Positions 24,750 to 32,724 of a stretch of 64,000 bases of DNA are shown here, piece after piece; the stretch's first letter is position 1, and each line of letters opens with the position of its first letter. A model generated the notes under the pieces. That model was not told the origin of the DNA and did no database searches. It saw only the letters and a program-made list of their open reading frames with translations. Position numbers and translations under genes: made by a program. This DNA is from Spirochaetota bacterium (GTDB taxonomy: Bacteria > Spirochaetota > Spirochaetia > Treponematales > Breznakiellaceae). Where the stretch lies: NCBI GenBank assembly GCA_023406985.1, contig JAEXTK010000234.1:3306-67305 (forward strand), in the 5' to 3' direction.

Positions 24750-27151
24750 ATCTCACCCGTATCGATCCCCTCAAGGACTTGGCCGATGCCCTGCTCGGCG
24801 TGGAGAAACCCGCCCGGTACGTCGGCGGCGAATTCGGCGCAGTCCTGAAAGAAAATCCGTCGTTTACCGTAGGCATCGCCTTTCCCGACCTCTATGAGAT
24901 CGGTATGTCGAACCAAGCCCTGCGGATACTCTATAACGGCCTCAACCGGCTGGACGACGTGGCCTGCGAGCGGGTCTTCGCGCCCGCGCCCGACTTCGAG
25001 GATGTCCTCGCGAAGTCGGGAGTTCCGCTGTATACCCTGGAACGGGGGCTGCCGCTCTCCGCCCTCGATCTGCTCGGCATCACCATGGGGTACGAACTCG
25101 GAATTACCGGGGCCCTCGCGATCCTGCAGTCGGGCGGGGTCCCCCTGTCGGCCGCCGAGCGGCAAGACTCTCATCCGATCGTCATCATGGGAGGCCCGGC
25201 CGTCTCGAATCCCGCGCCCTTCGCTCGTTTCGTCGACGCCGTCTGGATAGGGGAGGCCGAGGCCGGGTTCTTCGATTTGGTTGCGGACCTGCGGGATCTG
25301 AAAAGGGGCGGGGCGCGTCGGCCCGACCTGCTCGCCCGTATCGCCCGCGAGAAGGCCGTGTGGATGCCGGGGAAGGCCGCGGTCCGGGCGGTGTATACCG
25401 AGTTCGGGCGCGCGGATGGCGAGCCGCCTATTTTCCCCATCAGCAATATGCGCGTGGTCCAGGATCACGGCGCCGTAGAGATCATGCGCGGTTGTCCGAA
25501 CGGGTGCCGATTCTGCCATGCCGGGCTCTGGTATCGGCCGATGCGCCAAAAGAGCGCGGAGCGGATCGCGGCGGAAGTGGAAGAGTACATACGGCAAGGC
25601 GGCTACCGGGAGATAACCCTGACCTCCCTGTCGTCGGGCGATTATGTGGGGATCGATACCCTGTTCGCACGATTGAACGAGACCTATCGTAAGGAACATA
25701 TTTCGTTCCAGCTACCGTCGCTCAAGGTTTCTTCGTTCTCGCTGGCGCTGCTGGAACAGCTTTCGGATGTTCGGAAAAGCGGCCTCACCTTCGCGGTGGA
25801 GACGCCGGTCGATGCCTGGCAGCGTTCCATAAATAAGGACGTCACCAAAGCCAACGTGATTTCCATCCTTCGCGAGGCGAAATCCCGCGGATGGCGATCC
25901 GCGAAATTCTACTTCATGATCGGCCTTCCCGTCGGCGGCAGCGAGCAACGAAGCGAAGAGGAAGAGATCGTCGATTTCCTTTTGGACGTATCGGGCGCCT
26001 CGGGCATGCATCTCAACGTAAACGTCGGAACGTTCGTGCCCAAACCGCATACGCCCTACCAGTGGGCGGCACAGCTCACGGAAGAGGAATCCGTCCGTAA
26101 ACTGGAATATATCCGATCGCGCTTGAAGCGCGGAAACTTCAAGGTGGGAACCCACGATTCCTTCACGTCTATGCTCGAGGGAATCATCTCGCGCGGGGAC
26201 GAACGGGTAGGGGCCCTGCTCGAAGAAGCTTTTCTGGCCGGGTGTCGGCTCGACGCCTGGGAGGATAATCTCAAGAAGGACGTTTGGATTCCCCTCTTGG
26301 GGAAACATACGGAAGCGGTGCGGAAAGCGCTGGGGGAGAAGGCCCCGGATGCGGCGCTTCCTTGGGACAGCGTCAATCCGGGCGTAGGCAAGGGCTTTCT
26401 CAAGCGAGAATTCCGCAGGTCGCAATCCTCAGAATACACCTTGCCATGTATGGAAAACTGCACAGAACCGTGCGGTGTTTGCGCGGACGATCGTGAAATT
26501 GTCAGGAATAATATACACGATGAACCGAATCCTGCCGTCCAGCCTCTTGCCGAGATCTCGCCTGAAGAAACGATTCCTCTTCGGCCGTCGCGGCCGGTAA
26601 GCCATAGGATCGTCTTTTCATTCAGCAAGGTGGGGGCGGCCGCGTTCATCCCGCATCTCGGGCTGATCGAGATCTTTTCGAAGGCGTTCGTTCGTTCGGG
26701 CCTTCCTGTCCAGTATACGGAGGGCTTTAACCCCTTGCCGAGGCTCAATTTTGCCTCCCCCTTGTCCGTCGGGATCGTGGCCGAAGCCGAGATCGCAGTC
26801 ATTGAGATGGATGAGCCCGTGACCGAGGCTGAGTTCGTAGCGCGTATGAATAGGGCGCTACCGGTCGGTATCGCCATCGGCAACGCCTTCGCGTTCCGGA
26901 TTCCCGAAGGAACCAAGAAGGTTTCCGCCGCTTCCATACTCTGGGGATACGCCTATGCCGATGCGTCGGGCGCCACGAAGATGGTGAGCGCCGCAGAGGA
27001 AAAAATGTTCCGGGCCTCGCAACCCAAGAGCGAGCTTGGGAATCAACGGTTCGGTCTCAAGAGGGTCGAGGTTCTCGCGAGCCTCGGCGAAGGCAACGCC
27101 GCATCGTATTTTGATGCGTACGCTGCGCTCTATGCGCATTTTCAGGCTTGA
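24746..27151 (+). CDS. Radical SAM protein fused to DUF2344 (TIGR03960-TIGR03936 type)
   Basis: An 801-residue fusion. Residues of about 20-230 resemble the B12-binding-like N-terminal domain. The radical SAM cluster motif is C250-x3-C254-x2-C257 in RGCPNGCRFC. A second cysteine group (CMENCTEPCGVC) follows near 570. Residues of about 615-800 form the DUF2344 domain (RIVFSFSKVG, YTEGFNPLPRL). In many bacteria these are two adjacent genes near rng and rplU; here they are one protein at the end of the mre operon. The substrate is unknown, though RNA modification or ribosome-linked chemistry is often suspected from context. The start is TTG, overlapping the rodA stop. Confidence 0.88.
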   Translation: MNLTRIDPLKDLADALLGVEKPARYVGGEFGAVLKENPSFTVGIAFPDLYEIGMSNQALRILYNGLNRLDDVACERVFAPAPDFEDVLAKSGVPLYTLERGLPLSALDLLGITMGYELGITGALAILQSGGVPLSAAERQDSHPIVIMGGPAVSNPAPFARFVDAVWIGEAEAGFFDLVADLRDLKRGGARRPDLLARIAREKAVWMPGKAAVRAVYTEFGRADGEPPIFPISNMRVVQDHGAVEIMRGCPNGCRFCHAGLWYRPMRQKSAERIAAEVEEYIRQGGYREITLTSLSSGDYVGIDTLFARLNETYRKEHISFQLPSLKVSSFSLALLEQLSDVRKSGLTFAVETPVDAWQRSINKDVTKANVISILREAKSRGWRSAKFYFMIGLPVGGSEQRSEEEEIVDFLLDVSGASGMHLNVNVGTFVPKPHTPYQWAAQLTEEESVRKLEYIRSRLKRGNFKVGTHDSFTSMLEGIISRGDERVGALLEEAFLAGCRLDAWEDNLKKDVWIPLLGKHTEAVRKALGEKAPDAALPWDSVNPGVGKGFLKREFRRSQSSEYTLPCMENCTEPCGVCADDREIVRNNIHDEPNPAVQPLAEISPEETIPLRPSRPVSHRIVFSFSKVGAAAFIPHLGLIEIFSKAFVRSGLPVQYTEGFNPLPRLNFASPLSVGIVAEAEIAVIEMDEPVTEAEFVARMNRALPVGIAIGNAFAFRIPEGTKKVSAASILWGYAYADASGATKMVSAAEEKMFRASQPKSELGNQRFGLKRVEVLASLGEGNAASYFDAYAALYAHFQA

Positions 27152-27304
27152 GCGACGTTGCTGCCCTGACTTTTTTCGTTTACGGGCCTGTCGGTGCCTC
27201 TAGCCCGAAGGAAAATACTAATTGGTAGACAGAATATACATTATGCACAGTAAAGCAGGGACGTGCGATGACGACCGCGACCCGTCAATCACCCCATGTT
27301 ATGC
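27152..27304 (+). other. Convergent intergenic spacer, AT-richer than surroundings
   Basis: The 153 bases between the radical SAM gene and the lipoprotein gene (tail to tail) include an AT-rich stretch at about 27208-27250. I see no convincing terminator hairpin with a T-run; a TTTTTTCG run at about 27170 has no perfect stem before it. A 21-codon ATG frame (27243-27308) is present but unsupported. Confidence 0.4.
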
Positions 27305-28060
27305 CTAGGACGACGGTTCCGCGGGAAGTTGCAGCGCGCCGAGGAACGCGGCGCGGCTGAGGATCGTGGAGAAAGAAAGATCGGTGCCCTTCGCCACGAT
27401 ATAGAAAACGGCGTAGGTATTGGCGAGCGCGTTACCTTCGAAGTCTCCACCCTTCATAGAGGCGTAATAGAGGAAGTCGCGGGACGGTAGCGTTTCGGAA
27501 GCGTTTTCCCTGAGGATTCGGTAGGCGGTCCCGTCAAGTATGAGGCTCGGGTGCGCCTTCTGCAACACCGACAGGTTGAAGTCGATCGTCAGGGTCTTTC
27601 CCGCCGCGTCCTCGGTGAGCAAGGTTTCGACGCCGACCTCTCCGGATATAGACCCGAGGCCGTCTTTGGTTGCCACGGATGTCCCGAACGAAAGCTCTTT
27701 ATAACCCAATTTGGTGAAGAGGGCTTCCAGGCTCACCGGGGCTTCATCATCCTCCGTCGAGTACGGATAGATGTTCGAGTAATCCGAATACATGGAGGTG
27801 TTGAGGGACGAAAAGTCGCCGGTGGTGAACGCTATGCCGATCTTGCTGACGCTACTCGGATACAACCGATAATAGATGACGTAGTTGTCGAAATACTCAT
27901 TCTGATCCGAAGGCAAGGTAAAACTAATCCGCTGATCCGACGGACGCCAGTCGGTATCGGTGACCGGATCAAGGTAGATGTAGTCATCGATACCGCACGC
28001 CCCCAATCCGATAGCTAACAGAAGGACGGGGAAAAGGCGCGTAACGGCATCCGGTCTCAA
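27305..28060 (-). CDS. Predicted lipoprotein of unknown function
   Basis: A 251-residue exported protein. The hydrophobic N-terminus ends in a lipobox LGAC with C22 as the lipidated residue. The remainder is beta-rich and contains many tyrosines (YDY, NYVIYYRLYPS), with no recognised domain. It starts with TTG at 28060 overlapping the stop of the cyclase gene (TTGA), preceded by GGAAAGGAAG. The only nearby ATG at 28050 is out of frame. Its tight coupling to the cyclase suggests an envelope partner or sensor accessory. Confidence 0.72.
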   Translation of the reverse strand: MRPDAVTRLFPVLLLAIGLGACGIDDYIYLDPVTDTDWRPSDQRISFTLPSDQNEYFDNYVIYYRLYPSSVSKIGIAFTTGDFSSLNTSMYSDYSNIYPYSTEDDEAPVSLEALFTKLGYKELSFGTSVATKDGLGSISGEVGVETLLTEDAAGKTLTIDFNLSVLQKAHPSLILDGTAYRILRENASETLPSRDFLYYASMKGGDFEGNALANTYAVFYIVAKGTDLSFSTILSRAAFLGALQLPAEPSS

Positions 28061-30471
28061 CGCTTCCTTTCCTGGATCGGGAGCGGCGGAACGAGCGGTT
28101 CCACCGAAGCGACGAGTTCGTAGATCAGCGCGGGTTTGTTCTTGCCTTTGACCCGGATATTGTCGAGTTCGCGAACGATGAATTTGTCTTTCACCATGCC
28201 GTAGGTGAATTCGCTGATGATGATGTTCGTCCCGTACTGCTTGTTCGTGCCTTCAAGGCGGGCGCCGAGGTTGACGTTATCCCCCATGAGCGTGTAGTTC
28301 ATGCGTCCGGGGGACCCCATGTTGCCGACCGTCATGATGCCCGAATTGAGTCCGATACCGATATTGATTCGCTTGGAAGGCGGCCAATGCTCGTTGAGCT
28401 CGTGCAGCTTTTCCATCTGCCGCAGGGCACACTGGCAGGCCAACACCGCGTGGTCTTGCTGAGGCAACGGCGCGCCCCAGAAGCACATCACCTCGTCCCC
28501 GACGTACTTATCGAGCGTCCCGCCGTATTCCAGGATGATGTCGGTCATCGCGGTCAGGTACTCGTTCAGATGATTGACGAGCTCCTGGGGAGTCATGTTT
28601 TCCGAGAGCGTGGTGAAGCCGCGGATATCGGAGAAAAGGACGGTGAGCTCCTTGTCGACGCCGCCGAGTTCCGGAGGATTTTCGAGTATCTGGTCCACCA
28701 CGCGCGGGCTGACGTACTTGCCGAAGGTGGCGCGGATCATTTTCTTGTCCCGTTCTTCCGTCATGGCGCGGTACGAAACGACCGCCACGAACGTGAAGAC
28801 CATGCCCAAGGCGGGCGTTGGAAAGTCCACGATCAGTTCGCGGTATTCGAAGATGAAGGTCACGGCCAGGAAGAAGACGATGATGCCGACCAACACGGTC
28901 GCGAGCGACCATGGCGCCGAGAACCGCGAACTCACGAAGGCGACCGCCATGACCAGGACCGCGAGCACGAGGAGGTCCACCGCGAGAGGCACGGGGCGCA
29001 AGAAAGAATCCATGAGGATGGTATTGAGGGCGTTCGCGTGGATCTCGATGCCGTACATCAAGCCGTAGGGCGTCGGTTTTTCGTCCTGGGCGATACCGTC
29101 CGCGAAGGGGCCGACCATGAGGATCTTTCCGCCCACCGCCTTGGTGCGGGGCCACGTTTCCGGATCGGGCCCCGGTACCCGATCCGCGTATCCGGCGTAC
29201 GACCGGATCGGGAAGGTCTGATACCCATCGATCGAGGAGGAAGAACGCTTACCCATGAAGTTGATGATCATGCTGCCGTTCGCATCGATCGGAATGGACA
29301 GTTCGGAAATGGTCCTGCGGGCGGCCGGCTTAACGAGGTTCCCCTCCCCGTCATACTCGTCCTTGCCGAGCGGAACGGAATACGGAACCCTCGAGTCGGT
29401 GGTGGCATCGTAGACGGTAGGATGCGGGATGAGGATGCGGGACCCGAAATCGACCGTGACCTCGTCCATAGCGACGCCGAGATAATTCAAGGCGAGCGAA
29501 AGCGTGATCGCGGGAATGAACGAATCCCGATATTTCTTGACCACGTGGTAGCTTTCTTCGGCGACTCCGTCCCCGTCCGCGTCGACCACGACCGGAGGAG
29601 AGTCGGCCTCCAAGTCCTTCTTGAGCCGAGCGAGCGACTTATCGGTGAGCGGGGTGCGGATGGTGTGCGGGAGCCCCTTCTCGTCGATCCAGGCGAGCCG
29701 CTCGTAGGCTGAGGAATCGACGTCGTAGCCGACGGCGAGGTTCTCGAAACGGATCTGCTCGATTTCTTTGGAGAGTTTCGCGACGAGGGGTTGTCGCCGG
29801 TACGTTTGATCGCTGTCTTCGGTATAATTGGCGTGGCCGTATCCGTGCAGCTTCTCCGCGTACGGCTTAAGCGGCGCCTGCAGGCCGTAGAACTCCGCCG
29901 CCTCGCTCCAGGGGCCCGTCACCGCTTTGAACGTCCCGAAGCGCTTGGTGAGCAGCTCATGGCGGGCCATCATGCGGTCGTACGACTCGTAGTCGCCGAC
30001 GTGGATATCGAGGACCGATTCCATGAAGACGCGGTCGGACTCGCCGATGCTGCGGACGAACCGAGCGTCGTCGGCGGGATTCCGATCCGGCTCGATGAAG
30101 AAAACGTCCAAGAAGAGGGCGCTCTCCCGCTCCTTCTGGTCCTTGATTCGGGTGAACGAGTCGACGAGGTTCGCGTGGACCGAGCGCGGGAACGGCCATT
30201 TCCCGAAGCGATCCAGGCTCCGCGTATCGATGCCGATGACGACGATGTCGTCGGAAATCTTCGGATTCTTGACCTTCACGGTCACCCCCTCCTGGACGGA
30301 GGTCGCGGTCACGAGGTCTTTGAGGGCGAAGTGGAGATCGACGGTCTTGGTATTCAGCGCGGAAAAAATGCGCGTCGTGGCGCCGAGGAAGGTCAGGATC
30401 AGGAATACGAAGGCACCGATGACGAAACCGAACTTACGAGTCTCGAGCATTTTCGGACGTTTCTTGGCCAT
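28057..30471 (-). CDS. CHASE2-domain adenylate cyclase, class III
   Basis: An 804-residue membrane sensor-cyclase. It has an N-terminal membrane segment (about 14-33), a CHASE2 sensory region outside the membrane (about 40-495), three membrane helices (about 496-566) and a cytosolic class III cyclase domain (about 605-785). Catalytic residues are all present: metal-binding D615 (FSDIRGF) and D659 (VGDEV), purine-selecting K655 and D731, and N734 and R738 in NLGARLE. Lys plus Asp at the selecting positions indicates ATP rather than GTP. GGAGG precedes the ATG. It lies 28 bases after the TPR gene and is coupled to the lipoprotein. Confidence 0.9.
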   Translation of the reverse strand: MAKKRPKMLETRKFGFVIGAFVFLILTFLGATTRIFSALNTKTVDLHFALKDLVTATSVQEGVTVKVKNPKISDDIVVIGIDTRSLDRFGKWPFPRSVHANLVDSFTRIKDQKERESALFLDVFFIEPDRNPADDARFVRSIGESDRVFMESVLDIHVGDYESYDRMMARHELLTKRFGTFKAVTGPWSEAAEFYGLQAPLKPYAEKLHGYGHANYTEDSDQTYRRQPLVAKLSKEIEQIRFENLAVGYDVDSSAYERLAWIDEKGLPHTIRTPLTDKSLARLKKDLEADSPPVVVDADGDGVAEESYHVVKKYRDSFIPAITLSLALNYLGVAMDEVTVDFGSRILIPHPTVYDATTDSRVPYSVPLGKDEYDGEGNLVKPAARRTISELSIPIDANGSMIINFMGKRSSSSIDGYQTFPIRSYAGYADRVPGPDPETWPRTKAVGGKILMVGPFADGIAQDEKPTPYGLMYGIEIHANALNTILMDSFLRPVPLAVDLLVLAVLVMAVAFVSSRFSAPWSLATVLVGIIVFFLAVTFIFEYRELIVDFPTPALGMVFTFVAVVSYRAMTEERDKKMIRATFGKYVSPRVVDQILENPPELGGVDKELTVLFSDIRGFTTLSENMTPQELVNHLNEYLTAMTDIILEYGGTLDKYVGDEVMCFWGAPLPQQDHAVLACQCALRQMEKLHELNEHWPPSKRINIGIGLNSGIMTVGNMGSPGRMNYTLMGDNVNLGARLEGTNKQYGTNIIISEFTYGMVKDKFIVRELDNIRVKGKNKPALIYELVASVEPLVPPLPIQERKR

Positions 30472-30499
30472 TTTCGCCTCCGTATCCCGATCTACGCTG

Positions 30500-31192
30500 C
30501 TAGTTGAGCCCTTCCGCGGCGATGGTCAAAAGCCTGCCCTGCGCCAGCTTGGCCCAGGAGTCGTTCGGCCAGGTCTCCACGATCTTCTTATAGGCCGCGG
30601 TCGCCGCCTGGTAATCTTTGCGTTCCTCATTCAGCCGCCCGACGGCGAGGTAGGCGCGGGGCGCCTGGGAGAAGGTCTTTTCGTAGGTGGTCGCGCAACG
30701 GGAATAGAGTTCGAGCGCGCGCGTACCGTCGCCCAGTTCCTCGGCCGCGGTAGCCGCGTTATACACGGAAACCGGCGCGAGATAGCTGTTCGGAAGCGCG
30801 TCGGCCGCGGCGAGCCACGCGGTTACGGCTTCGGCCCATTCCTTCCGGTCGGCCCGGATGCCGGCGGCGACCGAATAAGCGCGGGCGGCGGAATATCCGG
30901 AATGCTTGGACGCGAAGGCCTGGAGGTCGGCGAGCAAGGACGTAGCCGCCTCGCCCTTCTTCGTTTCGTCGTTTTCGACCCGGATCGTATCGTAGCGTTC
31001 AGCCAAAGCCTCGACGGAGGCGATAGCCTTTTCCCTGCTGGAATCGAGTATGGCGAGCGTGGCCCCGAAAACGATGACGCCGAGGATGATCACCGCGACG
31101 CCCACGAGGAGGCCGATCCTGTTCTTCTGGATAAATGCGACGAGTCTGTCGTTCAACTTGACGGACTCGGTCTTCACGGTTGCGTTGGCCAT
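30500..31192 (-). CDS. Membrane-anchored tetratricopeptide protein
   Basis: A 230-residue protein with one N-terminal membrane segment (about 26-50) followed by TPR-like helices, for example AYLAVGRLNEERKDYQAATAAY and the WPNDSWAKLAQGRLL end typical of TolA/YbgF-like TPR arrays. The overall plan resembles YfgM-type proteins. ATG 31192 is favoured because AAGGAG is present upstream and the protein then begins MANATVK. It stands between the sigma-54-type regulator and the adenylate cyclase with gaps of seven and 28 bases. Confidence 0.75.
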   Translation of the reverse strand: MANATVKTESVKLNDRLVAFIQKNRIGLLVGVAVIILGVIVFGATLAILDSSREKAIASVEALAERYDTIRVENDETKKGEAATSLLADLQAFASKHSGYSAARAYSVAAGIRADRKEWAEAVTAWLAAADALPNSYLAPVSVYNAATAAEELGDGTRALELYSRCATTYEKTFSQAPRAYLAVGRLNEERKDYQAATAAYKKIVETWPNDSWAKLAQGRLLTIAAEGLN

Positions 31193-31199
31193 GGTGCGA

Positions 31200-32714
31200 T
31201 CACTCCTTGGGATTGACGATTTCAAGCTCTTTGATCAGCCGAGAAAGATAGGTGCGTTGGATATCCAGCGACTTCGCGGTCTCGGTTTGGTTCCAATTCT
31301 TCTCTTCGAGCGCTTTCTGTATAAAGTGTTTCTTGAAAACAGTCAAAGCGGTCTTCAGGTTGCGGCCGGTGAAGGTAGAAGCGCCCACGTTCGATTTGGC
31401 GTCGAGCAGCAGATCCTCGCTGCGGATCATCCGGTCTTTGCCGATCACGCAGGCCCGTTCGATGGCATTCTCCAACTCGCGCACGTTCCCCGGCCAGGAA
31501 TAGGACAGGATCGCCTCCATGGCGTCGTCGGCGAAGCCGTCGAACTGCTTCTTGGTCTCGCGCCTGAACTTCTTAAGGAAAAACTCTGCGAGTTCGGGGA
31601 TATCCTCCGGCCGTTGCCGGAGCGGCGGAATATAGATCGGGAGTACGTTCAAACGGTAGTAGAGGTCGCTGCGGAATTCGCCGCGCTCCATGAGCGTCTC
31701 GATATCCCGGTTAGTCGCGGCCAGGATGCGTACGTCCACCGTAATGGATTCGCTCGACCCGACCTTTTCGAAGCTCCGTTGCTGGATCACCCGGAGCAGC
31801 TTGGCCTGGAGTTTGAGGGGAAGGTCGCCGATCTCGTCGAGGAAGATCGTACCGCCGTCCGCTATCTCGAAACGGCCCCGCCGGTTCTGCACCGCGTCGG
31901 TGAACGCGCCCTTCACGTGACCGAAAAGTTCGCTCTCGAGCAGGCCCTCGGGCAAGGCGGCGCAGTTGACGCGCACGAAGGGTGCGTTGCGCCGTTGGCT
32001 GCGGAGGTGAATTTGCTCGGCGAAGAGCTCCTTCCCTACCCCGCTTTCGCCGAGGATCAGGACGGACGAATCGGTCTTGGCGACCCGGTCGATGATCTCG
32101 AGCTTTTCGAGGACGATGGGACTCTTCGCGATCAGGGTATGGTATCCGCGATCGGTCTGGATCTGGTCCTGGAGGAAATGGATCTCTTCCCTGGCCTTCT
32201 CGAAGCTCCGGGCGTTCTGGATGGCCAAGGCAGCCTGGTTCGCGAAGATCTCGAGCCATTGAAGGTCGTCTTGCGAAAAATCCTTCCCGTCCTTCTTGTT
32301 GATCATCTCGATCACGCCGATGCACTCGTCCTTCATGCGCATGGGCACGGCGAGCATGGTCCGGGAGGGATAATCGATCTTCTTGGAGATATCGACGAAG
32401 TGACGCTTGTCGCTTTCCACGTCGTTGATGATGAGCGAAGTGTTGTGCTGCGCGACCCAACCCGCGATCCCCTCCCCCATGTTGAGGGAGTATTTGCGGA
32501 CCGCGTCGCCTTTGGATCCGAGGGCGATCTCGAAATACAGTTTGGAAGACTCTTTATCCACGAGGAGGAGGCTGGACGCCTCCCCCTCGGTTAACCGGGT
32601 CGCGGATTCAAGGATCCGGGTCAGCAGCGATCGAATGTCCGAAAAGTTTGAGTTGATGAGAGTGTTTATCTCTATCAGCGTATTGAACTTACGGACATCG
32701 ATCGATGACAGCAT
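31200..32714 (-). CDS. GAF-AAA+-Fis transcriptional activator, sigma-54-dependent type
   Basis: A 504-residue regulator with three parts: a GAF sensory domain (about 20-170), an AAA+ ATPase (about 195-425) and a Fis-type helix-turn-helix (about 460-498). Walker A is GESGVGKE (222-229) and Walker B is GTIFLDE (288-294). The sigma-54 contact loop reads GAFTDA (269-274) instead of the canonical GAFTGA. The GAF domain has N139-K140, F146 and D150 in the spacing of the NKxnFx3D motif. It lacks a receiver domain, so a ligand rather than phosphorylation probably controls it. It lies between cmk-rpsA (ten bases upstream) and the TPR-cyclase genes. Confidence 0.88.
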   Translation of the reverse strand: MLSSIDVRKFNTLIEINTLINSNFSDIRSLLTRILESATRLTEGEASSLLLVDKESSKLYFEIALGSKGDAVRKYSLNMGEGIAGWVAQHNTSLIINDVESDKRHFVDISKKIDYPSRTMLAVPMRMKDECIGVIEMINKKDGKDFSQDDLQWLEIFANQAALAIQNARSFEKAREEIHFLQDQIQTDRGYHTLIAKSPIVLEKLEIIDRVAKTDSSVLILGESGVGKELFAEQIHLRSQRRNAPFVRVNCAALPEGLLESELFGHVKGAFTDAVQNRRGRFEIADGGTIFLDEIGDLPLKLQAKLLRVIQQRSFEKVGSSESITVDVRILAATNRDIETLMERGEFRSDLYYRLNVLPIYIPPLRQRPEDIPELAEFFLKKFRRETKKQFDGFADDAMEAILSYSWPGNVRELENAIERACVIGKDRMIRSEDLLLDAKSNVGASTFTGRNLKTALTVFKKHFIQKALEEKNWNQTETAKSLDIQRTYLSRLIKELEIVNPKE

Positions 32715-32724
32715 ACCAATGGGC

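Noticed and set aside
28387..29712. 441-codon plus-strand open frame within the cyclase gene
   Set aside because: Antisense to a protein with complete catalytic motifs; no recognisable domain.
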